From contig JACEVL010000495.1 of the NCBI GenBank assembly GCA_020284085.1, positions 170,001 to 234,000 of the forward strand: a DNA stretch of 64,000 nucleotides. The letters are read 5' to 3'. Shown here in pieces: positions 22,601 through 30,900 of the stretch. The translations under genes and the position numbers were made by a program. Position 1 is the stretch's first letter. Each line of letters starts with the position of its first letter. This DNA comes from Aporrectodea caliginosa (taxonomy: Eukaryota > Annelida > Clitellata > Crassiclitellata > Lumbricidae). A model generated the notes under the pieces. It worked only from the letters and a program-made list of their open reading frames with translations. It was not told where the DNA came from and searched no databases.

Positions 22601-23071
22601 TCGCCAGGGATGGCATCAACCACCGGAAGTAGATCCGGAGATGAAATCTACTCGGAGATCAACGACGCCACGATCGGAGTAACGATCATCCACAGCGGAA
22701 CCGTGAAATCACACGATCCATCGACCGTCGAACACCAGTTCAGCGTTCGATACACCGTGGGATCGCCGACCACACCCGCCGCTGGAACGAAACACAAGGA
22801 TCACCCGTGGCAACAGCGAATCAAGGGAAGACCCCGACAGCTGGACGAAGAAGGCGTTTGGGACCTGCCCCCGGAGTCGCCACCTCCCTACTTGGACAAG
22901 ACGCTGGAGCAGCAGCCAGTGAAACACGCCAAGCGAAGCAAATGGGGAAAGAGCAAGCTGTACATGCCGCCTGGAGACGCCGGAGAATCGGACACAGACG
23001 TCCAGCTGAATCCACTCTACGGAATGGTCGAGAAGAATGGCAAGAGCAGCCAGGATGTATACATGTACTAA
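12841..23071 (+). CDS. Gene B: type I membrane protein, SUEL-lectin-like + CUB-like + long Thr-rich mucin stalk, PPxY/NPxY tail
   Basis: Paralogue of gene A, head to tail with it. Coding exons: 12841-12895, 14785-15114, 17172-17579, 20214-21017, 21730-21823, 22471-23071 (stop included). Intron phases are 1,1,1,1,2, identical to A, and the joined frame is 763 codons. Residues 1-18 signal peptide, about 20-128 SUEL-like domain, 129-264 CUB-like domain, 265-532 Thr-rich stalk, about 534-559 membrane helix, 560-763 cytoplasmic tail. Exon 1 (55 nt) and the membrane exon (94 nt) match A exactly in length. Introns are long and full of repeats. Function unknown; cell-surface recognition or adhesion is inferred from domain types. 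UTR limits are not visible. Confidence 0.87.
12950..13072. repeat. (CAC)n then (CAT)n microsatellite, intron 1 of gene B
   Basis: About 65 bp of CAC repeats pass directly into CAT repeats. The poly-His frame is an artefact. ATGT/ATAC-rich degenerate sequence continues from 13088 to 13345. Confidence 0.96.
13088..13345. repeat. Degenerate ATGT-rich region, intron 1 of gene B
   Basis: Imperfect ATGT/ATAT tetranucleotides with short interruptions; no unit longer than four bases is maintained. Confidence 0.8.
14555..14715 (+). mobile_element. Retroelement 3' end with (ATC)n tail, intron 1 of gene B
   Basis: A GC-rich segment ending AAGCGCCCTTGTAACGGC...GTTACGGCGCTGTAGAAAT then ATTCATCATCATC. 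The TAACGGC...GTTACGGCGC palindrome followed by a microsatellite tail resembles LINE/SINE 3' ends. Confidence 0.4.
14785..15114 (+). CDS. Gene B exon 2: SUEL/Gal_lectin-like domain
   Basis: Eight cysteines (SEC, LKC, NFC, REC, LAC, GPC, ASC, YDC) in the same order as gene A and as expected for SUEL-type domains. The most conserved stretch between paralogues is PQRNL...LRLACNT...GPC, and the domain ends FTYAYSVYDCLP. As in A, the YGR and DPC motifs of classical rhamnose-binding lectins are missing. The frame runs into TAG immediately past the donor. Confidence 0.78.
15555..16079 (+). pseudogene. Non-LTR retrotransposon fragment (between endonuclease and RT)
   Basis: A 174-codon frame contains NNSWFTSDLQAFK followed by a helical K/R-rich stretch ending YKLIAAAREEILLF. 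This resembles the linker between endonuclease and reverse transcriptase in CR1-like elements (PWFT..L..LKR...Y...I..AR...). Neither flanking domain is intact. It lies in intron 2 of gene B. Confidence 0.5.
16480..16690. repeat. Pyrimidine-rich low-complexity tract, intron 2 of gene B
   Basis: CTCC, TCCG, ATCC, CT and GTCT short repeats in succession on the + strand. No coding meaning. Confidence 0.9.
17172..17579 (+). CDS. Gene B exon 3: CUB-like domain
   Basis: 408 nt, phase 1-1. After a Ser-rich lead it encodes VYLMSTNYD, INQCSVTV, FRVLDLLG, TCPYRLSI, EWCAQ and VQGRVWILVEG, aligning with gene A over the whole domain. Only three cysteines are present and the usual first CUB cysteine is lacking. 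The acceptor at 17172 (TATTCAG) is the phase-compatible choice; ATG at 17231 is internal. Confidence 0.75.
17776..17831. repeat. Perfect 25-bp inverted repeat with 6-nt loop
   Basis: 17776-17800 and 17807-17831 are exact reverse complements separated by AGCAAA. It would form a long perfect hairpin in the pre-mRNA of gene B (intron 3). Confidence 0.95.
17870..17940 (+). mobile_element. Retroelement 3' tail
   Basis: GCCTCTGAGTATG, CTTGAAGGACCGCTTAATAAA and GAATGAATGAATGAA match the common 3' end found at 10520-10590. Confidence 0.5.
18084..18273. repeat. 10-bp minisatellite (GAGCCGAACA)n, intron 3 of gene B
   Basis: About 18 virtually perfect copies of a 10-bp unit. The unit contains no stop in several frames, producing open frames of a 10-residue repeat on both strands that are not genes. 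Confidence 0.97.
18785..19027 (+). mobile_element. tRNA-derived SINE, family 1 copy 1
   Basis: The head has an A box (TAGCACATTGG) and a B box (GTTCGAGCC) at tRNA-like spacing, followed by a body ending CAGGCGCTTATTAAAGAAAAG and an ATT-rich tail. A second copy at 52452 matches over the full body. Lies in intron 3 of gene B. The first bases form a small inverted repeat (GTGCTATCGG...CCGATAGCAC) with the flank. Confidence 0.85.
19690..19980 (+). mobile_element. LINE 3' UTR-like end with (ATTTG)n tail
   Basis: A hairpin GGGGAAGACTTGATAAGCCC...GGGCTTCTTCTCCCC is followed about 150 bp later by AATAAATTTGATTTGATTTGA. This layout is typical of CR1/L2-like 3' ends. No coding part remains. Confidence 0.55.
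20214..21017 (+). CDS. Gene B exon 4: Thr-rich mucin-like stalk
   Basis: Encodes residues 266-532. After GSRTDGSS and the conserved SCG it becomes a long TTTTTTP-type array (roughly residues 285-410), then a more varied Ser/Thr/Pro region. Such sequence is expected to be densely O-glycosylated and extended. The underlying DNA is an ACN-codon minisatellite built on ACTACAACGACTACTCCAAC, so length variation between alleles is likely. Without splicing, the frame continues to 21115 and ends with a hydrophobic segment (LSVFFLYIAKTLVA). Confidence 0.8.
21730..21823 (+). CDS. Gene B exon 5: transmembrane helix
   Basis: 94 nt. Encodes VAIAIGVSVGG followed by Val/Leu/Ile/Cys-rich sequence and YCMKK at the cytoplasmic face. 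Acceptor TTTGTCAG and donor GTAAGT are strong, and length and phase equal gene A. Confidence 0.87.
21929..22006. repeat. (ATTC)n microsatellite, intron 5 of gene B
   Basis: About 75 bp of ATTC repeats with few interruptions. Confidence 0.95.
22471..23071 (+). CDS. Gene B exon 6: cytoplasmic tail with PPxY and NPxY motifs
   Basis: Encodes residues 565-763. It starts with a basic KKRMKK stop-transfer patch and a Ser run. Motifs: IYSEI (Tyr624), LPPESPPPY containing PPPY (701-704, WW-domain type), NPLY (744-747, PTB or endocytosis type) and a terminal DVYMY. GC content and codon use are higher than in the surroundings, as expected of a constrained exon. Functions of the motifs are inferred from pattern only. 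Confidence 0.83.
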
Positions 23072-23582
23072 GACGAACACAGGAGGAACGCTTCCGGAGA
23101 ACCAGCCTCTCTACTGAAAACAAGCGAGGAGGATCAACGGGCAGAAGTAATTCATGAACTACGTTGCACACTTCCCACCTATTGTGTTTAGAGACACTTT
23201 GTACGTTCGTCTTAAAATGCTTGTCTCCGTATACTTGACTTACCTACCTATTGTCCATTTATCTATCCATCGTTATCGATGTCTCTTTATCTCTCTGTCT
23301 CTCTGTCTGTCTGTCTGTCTGGTTGCGTATGTGTGGCTGTCTAATGGTCTGTCTGTCTGCCTGTCTCTTTATCTGGGTTGTTTACGCGCCCATGAATCTA
23401 TCACCTATTGACTCTTTAAGACAAATAGGCAAGCAGCTTATAGGATATCTAATGTGTACAGGCTTGTTTAAAGTTATGTGTATTATCGTAATCTGTTAGG
23501 AGTGATCGAAATTTGTTGTCTTGCAAAGTTGGGGTTGCATACCGCCTCAGACGACGGATTGTGTTAACGGATGGTCTGATGT
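23072..23582. other. 3' flank of gene B
   Basis: Presumed 3' UTR followed by CTGT-rich low complexity at 23280-23370. I see no canonical AATAAA close to the stop. Confidence 0.4.
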
Positions 23583-23590
23583 GGCTTTGT

Positions 23591-23777
23591 CAGTGGCGTA
23601 ACGAAGGGGGGGCAGAGGGGGCAACCACCCTCTGGCGCAGCGCAAGGGGGCGCAAAATTCGCTTTCAGGGGTACACAGTACTATGACAAGAACGATTAAA
23701 AGTCAACAAGAAAATTAGAAATGGGCGCAGTCATCAACTCTTGCCCCTGGGCGCTGAAACCCTTCGTTACGCCACTG
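23591..23777. mobile_element. hAT-type MITE, 187 bp
   Basis: Ends CAGTGGCGTAACGAAGG and its exact reverse complement CCTTCGTTACGCCACTG. Flanks GGCTTTGT (23583-23590) and GGCTCTGT (23778-23785) are an 8-bp target duplication with one mismatch. No coding sequence. Confidence 0.9.
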
Positions 23778-23862
23778 GGCTCTGTTGTAATCTATACTTA
23801 GATGACTAAGTCTCTGTTTGAATTTGCTTTGTAGGGCTAAATGGGTCTGTTGAATATATAAA

Positions 23863-23864
<2 letters not shown>

Positions 23865-23940
<76 letters not shown>
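23865..23940. repeat. (AT)n microsatellite
   Basis: About 70 bp of TA dinucleotide repeat; predicted Tyr/Ile frames are artefacts. Confidence 0.96.
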
Positions 23941-23944
<4 letters not shown>

Positions 23945-26319
23945 TATCTTCGTCTAGTACAGTCAGTCTGTTTTCCGGTTGCATTCCATCGGTAGAATAT
24001 TTTCTTGATTTTGTTAGTGTTGCATGGTGGCCAGTTTTCCCCATCAGGTGGCATGTTGAGTTGTGGCAGGTAGAGTTTCGTTTTTTCTGGCTAGTTTAAG
24101 TTCTATTCGCTGCCTTGGAACGGATGGATCTTTTCGTTATTTAGTTACTTGCCGTTGTTTGCTTGTATTTCACTGGTGCTTTTGGTGATTTTTATGCCTA
24201 CATTTATGGTAGATTTTGTATTTGGACCGTTTGTAACTATTAGGCCTAGTGGATCTTTTTCGTCAGGGCTGTAATATATATACTGTTTTTCTTGATTGAG
24301 TTTGATCATCCACTAGTGTCACACTGCCATCACTAAAGGGTTTTGTTTGTAGATTCACTGATGGTTTCTATGGTTACGTTTCTTGCCACAGGATTTGTGA
24401 ATATGGTGATCATATAGCTGATGGTGATGGTTTTGTCACTGATGGATTTATTCGTAACGTCTTTGGTGATGGTGAGGACAGTCGTGCGAATGATAGTTTT
24501 GCGTTGATGATTTTTGGTTGTGATGTTGATAGTGTTGGTATAATGCGTACGGTGCTTTTGTTATGGTTCTTTTTGTACTGGTCTCTAGCGTTGTTAATAG
24601 GATTAACTAGTGTTAGCTAGTGTTAGTTAGTGTTAACTAGTGTTAGTGTTGGATGTATCACAGTATTGTTTTCCCCACGAGGTTTCTTCCTGTTGTCCTG
24701 TTTTGTGTGTTGCGTATGTTGGGTTGGATTGTGTTGTCGGCCGCCTTCTGGTGCACCTGTACTCTGGTTTGGGGTAGGCCTATACGTTACAGGAGCACGT
24801 GTTCAAAGGATGGTATCCAGTGTGAAAGCACCTGCTTTGAAACAGAAAATGTTTGCACACTCCTTCGAGAGTGTAAGTGTAAGAACAGGACGAAGGACTA
24901 TGAGAGAAGAACAAACAGGACGGGAAGGTCTATAGATAGATCATAATAATAAGTTTCTAGATAGCAAGTTAAAGTGGAGTCTAGTTTATACTTGCAATAT
25001 CGGAGATTTGAACGAACTCTGAGAGATGGGAAAATTGAAGCCTTGTGAGTGACATCAGAGGAACGTGAAATTGTGTTTTGCAAGTTCGTTTTCATTGTGC
25101 ATCTTGAGTGAATTTCATCAGAGTGGACCTACCCGCGCGGGTCGGGTGTACTATGAAGAATTGAGGAGTCTGTACCCGAACAGGCAGCAATATATACATA
25201 GACCTATATAGTTTAAAATACAATAGCCTAATGTAATACGAGTGCAATTATAATTATACAATGAAGACTGACGCAATATTTAACCAGAAGAAATTGTCAA
25301 ACTTTTTGTACACTATAATATTATGTAGATCTAACCAGAAGATATTGTTGAACTTTCTTGTATTTTATGTACAATGATGATGTATAGGCTAAAGGACTTC
25401 AACGTTTATACAGATAGCTAAAGTGAATACATTTGCTTTTTTATATAAGCCTACAACTGTATCAGGCACCATTGTGTAATGTGTATATAGAATGATAAAT
25501 GACTTACTTAAAAAGCATTAAGAGCATGCTTTTGGATAACGTGCATGGTGACCTAACTAATTTATAAATATAATTAATTAATTATTCTTATTCTTTGACA
25601 TGTCTATACTCGGCATGTTCATCTGCATGTATTCAGAATGAATTATGTTTATTAATTAGTTTAGTTAATAGCTCTAAAATCGCTTGATAACATCGTCAAT
25701 TAGGCCTAAATAAATGCATTCATGCACATAGTAGAATCCTTGTTAGCTAAATAAATTTTTTAACGATTCGGATCTTGGTGAGCTCGTTATTTCCAAAAAT
25801 ATTCTATCGTTCACGACACGTGTTCAATTCAGGCCTATAAGCTTAAACCGACTGTTAGTACTTAGTAGGCATATTAATTAGTGTTTTTATTCTTGTATCA
25901 ATATGACACCACTTTATAACGACGATGTTGACTGTGCGATGGACTTGCACAAGGTCCCCACTTGCACAGAGACTGTGTCTCCGTATAAGGAAAGCTTAGC
26001 ACTTGATCGTTCTACATCGTCCTTTCCAAGGTCTATGCGAATGAGTTTAGCATGGACTCCGCTGGCTCCAGCTCAGTGCAGTCTTTGTGTTACAATTAGA
26101 CTTAGTGCTCTACTCCAACCGCACATCCTGATCCTTGCAGATATTTATGAGACTTAAGAAGTTTCCAGATTCCGAGATCTCTGCAACTTGGTTAGAAAAA
26201 TATTTAAATATTTTAAATATAATTATTACTGGAGTCAACTCTGAGATCGATGATTTCCCTCCTTGGTTATCCTATAGATGGTCCACACACGTCCACATTT
26301 AATATCGTAGGTCCATTGT
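23941..26319. other. Intergenic, GT-rich then AT-rich
   Basis: 24060-24660 is unusually G/T-rich, with repeats of GTGTTAGTTAGTGTTAACTA near 24600. Apart from the small ORF at 24653 I see no coding candidate. Confidence 0.4.
24653..24946 (+). CDS. Hypothetical small secreted Cys-rich protein (unsupported by homology)
   Basis: 97 codons. A hydrophobic N-terminus (FLPVVLFCVLRMLGWIVL) could serve as a signal peptide. It is followed by eight cysteines at residues 34, 36, 50, 57, 61, 68, 74 and 76, then a basic tail with NRT sequons. I do not recognise a family. It is a single-exon frame in low-complexity DNA and may be chance. Confidence 0.2.
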   Translation: MYHSIVFPTRFLPVVLFCVLRMLGWIVLSAAFWCTCTLVWGRPIRYRSTCSKDGIQCESTCFETENVCTLLRECKCKNRTKDYERRTNRTGRSIDRS

Positions 26320-26525
26320 GGGGCGCGGTGGTGTAGGGGTATGTTCGGTGCCTTGCAGCTGGAGGGTTGCGGGTTCGAATCCACCTCAAGCCATCGCGTA
26401 GGGACCCTGGGCAAGTCCTTCACTTGCAATTGGTCATGCGCTTCGGCGTGAAAATCCGATTCAGTGTCCGCGCTGTAGTCGGGAGCGCCTCTTAGTAGAA
26501 AGCATGAAGGGGCGCTATAACAAGT
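26320..26525 (+). mobile_element. tRNA-derived SINE, family 2 copy 1
   Basis: A box TGGTGTAGGGG and B box GGTTCGAATCC at tRNA spacing, then a body containing GGGACCCTGGGCAAGTC and a 3' end GGGAGCGCCTCTTAGTAGAA...GGGGCGCTATAACAAG. A reverse-oriented copy is at 42594-42896. Confidence 0.85.
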
Positions 26526-27728
26526 GATCATACATACTTACATTACAAAGTTTCATCTTATTTGAATAAGCTAGTTGTATTTGTTGGTCGTTCTAAGTAG
26601 GCCTAAAAGGTTTTTTCTATCACAAAGTTTGCGTTCTGAAACTCCCTTCGAGCACGAACAGATTGACAGACAGATAGGTGTGACACCTATCCAAAACGAT
26701 ACCATAGGCACGCCCTTTGCATAGGAAAGGGCAGCCAATAAAATAAGTCTTAGTACTAGGGCCTATAGTGGTACTTGACTAGCCTAAATGGCCTAGCTAG
26801 GTCATGATCCAAAGGTAAGTCATCATCACAGTGACTGTTACCAGTCTGGTCGTTGCCATCTTTATTGTCATTATTATTATTGTAGGATCTGTTGTCGGTA
26901 GGTACCGACAATCGATCCTGGCGATCCAGCTACAGAAATCGCCGTTGCCGCGTCAGCCTTAGTGACAATGAACTGGAGATTTCTGGAAAATTCCTTAATC
27001 CTGTTTCAATCTGTGGACGTTGTTTGACTCGTTTACGTTTCGCAAATCCGAATAAAAGTAATGTTTTAATGTATTAGGCTACGTCTTGCAGACATAGTTC
27101 GACTCCTGTTACAGGCCTAATAACTTGTGATCATCCGTTCATACTGATTTGTAATCATAGGCCTACTGCCTATGATTACATTCAGAATGAAAATATTAAA
27201 CATAAGATAATTATTATTATTAGTGTAACTGTGTAAGTAAAGTATAACTAAGTCACCAAGTCTGTTCTTTATTAAACGCTGGCAAACGCACGGCGCTTTA
27301 CATACAGAAACAGAGTCATCAAACAGTAGCATAAAAGTTAGTAAAGTTAAGTTAACTAACAACACACTAGCCTAGCTGTATGGGCCTACAGTGTCCAATC
27401 CAGGAAACCGCGCATGGTGAGGGAATCAAATCTAGAAAGAATACGGTTATGTGAGCGTGTTTCATGCAGAACAGTTCAAACTTCAACACTCAACAGTCTC
27501 CTAATTTGAATTAGGCTATTTGACGCAAAACGGCACAAGATTTTCCTTTCGTTGATTCACTTCATTTTCCAATAACTTTCCTTATTATCGCTCACATACA
27601 TGTACACTAACGTGAGTAACGTCATTGTACAATCGTAGGCCTACTACAATGTGACGGTGATGACCGGAGACGCAAAAAAGGAGTTCAGTTGTCAGTATAC
27701 GTACGGTCTATCATGGCAGGCGGCTAGG
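26526..27728. other. Intergenic, no gene recognised
   Basis: Contains a frame at 26831-26908 coding a hydrophobic stretch (see rejected items) and otherwise AT-rich sequence. Confidence 0.4.
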
Positions 27729-27949
27729 TTAAAGTAGTCCCTGGAGTCGCTAACATAAGCGTTGCTGACTTGGAGAGTTAGCGACTGACTTGGAGACTGA
27801 CTTGACTAAGTCACTCGCTTATCGACTGACTAAGTCGCTTAGGCTTATCGACTGACTTAACGACTTGATATCGACTTCTCGGGTAATCAGGTACGTCTAT
27901 TAGTTATCTAACAATAAAATGCATTTTACAGCGTAACCGATAGAGTGCA

Positions 27950-30900
27950 AGCCAAACCGATAGAGTACAAAGCCAAACCGATGAGTACAAGCCAAACCGA
28001 TAGAGTATACAGGCCAGAAAGACAGAGAACAGGCCAAACCGATCGAGTACAAGAAAAACCCATAAGAGTACAGGCCAAACTGATAGAGTACTAGCCAAAC
28101 CGATAGAGTACAAGTCAAACCGATAGAGTACAGACTAAACCGATAGAGTACAGGCCAAACCGATAGAGTACAGGCCAAACCGATAGAGTACAACCCAAAC
28201 CGATAGAGAACAAGCCAAACCGATAGAGAACAGGCCAAACCGATAGAGTACAAGCCAAACCGATAGAGTACAGGCCAAACCGATAGAGTACAGGCCAAAC
28301 CGATAGAGTACAGGCCAAACCGATAGAGTACAAGCCAAACCGATAGAGTACAGGCCAAACCGATAGAGTACAAGCCAAACCGATAGAGTACAAGCCAAAC
28401 CGATAGAGTACAAGTCAAACCGATAGAGTACAGGCCAAACCGATAGAGTACAGGCCAAACCGATAGAGTAGTACAGGCCAAACCGATAGAGAACAGGCCA
28501 AACCGATAGAGTACAAGCCAAACCGATAAACCGCCAAACCGATAGAGTACAGGCCAAACCGATAGAGTACAAGGCAAACCGATAGAGTACAAGGCCAAAC
28601 CGATAGAGTACAGGCCAAACCGATAGAGTACAGGCCAAACCGATAGAGTACAGGCCAAACCGATAGAGTACAGGCCAAACCGATAGAGTACAGGCCAAAC
28701 CGATAGAGTACAGGCCAAACCGATAGAGTACAGGCCAAACCGATAGAGTACAGGCCAAACCGATAGAGTACAAGCCAAACCGATAGAGTACAAGCCAAAC
28801 CGATAGAGTACAGGCCAAACCGATAGAGTACAGGCCAAACCGATAGAGTACAGCCAAACCGATAGAGTACAAGCCAAACCGATAGAGTACAGGCCAAACA
28901 AACCGATAGAGTACAAGCCAAACCGATAGAGTACAGGCCAAACCGATAGAGTACAGGCCAAACCGATAGAGTACAGGCCAAACCGATAGAGTACAGGCCA
29001 AACCGATAGAGTACAGGCCAAACCGATAGAGTACAACCAAACCGATAGAGTACAAGCCAAACCGATAGAGTACAGGCCAAACCGATAGAGTACAAGCCAA
29101 ACCGATAGAGTACAGGTCAAACCGATAGAGTACAGGCCAAACCCATAGAGTACAGGCCAAACCGACAGAGTACAAGCCAAACCGATAGAGTACAGGACAA
29201 ACCGATTGAGTACGATAGAACCGATAGAGTACAAGACAAACCGATAGAGTACAGGCCAAACCGACGAGTACAGGTCAAACCGATAGAGTACAGGCCAAAC
29301 CGATAGAGTACAGGCCAAACCGATAGAGTACAGGCCAAACCGATAGAGTACAAGCCAAACCCGATAGAGTACAGGCCAAACCGATAGAGTACAGGCCAAA
29401 CCGATAGAGTACAGGCCAAACCGATAGAGTACAAGCCAAACCGATAGAGTACAAGCCAAACCGATAGAGTACAAGCCAAACCGAGCCAAAATCGATAGAG
29501 TACAGGCCAAACCGATAGAGTACAGCCAAACCGATAGAGTACAAGCCAAACCGATAGAGTACAGGCCAAACCGATAGAGTACAAGCCAAACCGATAGAGT
29601 ACAAGCCAAACCGATAGAGTACAGGCCAAACCGATAGAGTACAGGCCAAACCGATAGAGTACAGGCCAAACCGATAGAGTACAGGCCAAACCGATAGAGT
29701 ACAAGCCAAACCGATAGAGTACAAGCCAAACCGATAGAGTACAGGCCAAACCGATAGAGTACAGGCCAAACCGATAGAGTACAGGTAAAAACCGATAGAG
29801 TACAAACCGATAGAAACCAAACCGATAGAGTACAAGCCAAACCGATAGAGTACAAGCCAAACCGATAGAGTACAAGCCAAACCGATAGAGTACAAGCCAA
29901 ACCGATAGAGTACAGGCCAAACCGATAGAGTACAGGCCAAACCGATAGAGTACAAGCCAAACCGATAGAGTACAAGCCAAACCGATAGAGTACAGGCCAA
30001 ACCGATAGAGTACAAGCCAAACCGATAGAGTACAAGCCAAACCGATAGAGTACAGGCCAAACCGATAGAGTACAGGCCAAACCGATAGAGTACAAGCCAA
30101 ACCGATAGAGTACAGGCCAAACCGATAGAGACAACCCAAACCGACAAGTATAAGCCAAACCGATAGAGTACAGGCCAAACCGATAGAGTACAGGCCAAAC
30201 CGATAGAGTACAAGCCAAACCGATAGAGTACAGGCCAAACCGATAGAGAACAGGCCAAACCGATAGAGTACAAGCCAAACCGATAGAGTACAAGCCAAAC
30301 CGATAGAGTACAAGCCAAACCGATAGAGTACAAGCCAAACCGATAGAGTACAGGCCAAACCGATAGAGTACAGGCCAAACCGATAGAGTACAGGCCAAAC
30401 CGATAGAGTACAGGCCAAACCGATAGAGTACAAGCCAAACCGATAGAGTACAAGCCAAACCGATAGAGTACAGGCCAAACCGATAGAGTACAGGCCAAAC
30501 CGATAGAGTACAGGCCAAACCGATAGAGTACAGGCCAAACCGATAGAGTACAGGCCAAACCGATAGAGTACAGGCCAAACCGATAGAGTACAGGCCAAAC
30601 CGATAGAGTACAGGCCAAACCGATAGAGTACAGGCCAAACCGATAGAGTACAAGCCAAACCGATAGAGTACAAGCCAAACCGATAGAGTACAAGCCAAAC
30701 CGATAGAGTACAGGCCAAACCGATAGAGTACAAGCCAAACCGATAGAGTACAAGCCAAACCGATAGAGTACAGGCCAAACCGATAGAGTACAAGCCAAAC
30801 CGATAGAGTACAGGCCAAACCGATAGAGTACAAGCCAAACCGATAGAGTACAAGCCAAACCGATAGAGTACAGGCCAAACCGATAGAGTACAAGCCAAAC

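Noticed and set aside
22709..23171. Overlapping frames on both strands across gene B exon 6
   Set aside because: Shadows of the GC-rich coding exon; only the + frame continues from the TM exon in phase.
26320..26395. tRNA gene
   Set aside because: Same reason: the tRNA-like head belongs to a SINE also found at 42594-42896.
26831..26908. Third copy of the receptor TM exon (hydrophobic frame after a CAG acceptor)
   Set aside because: The donor phase does not match the gene A/B TM exon, the GVSVGG core is absent, and no neighbouring SUEL, CUB or tail exons were found.
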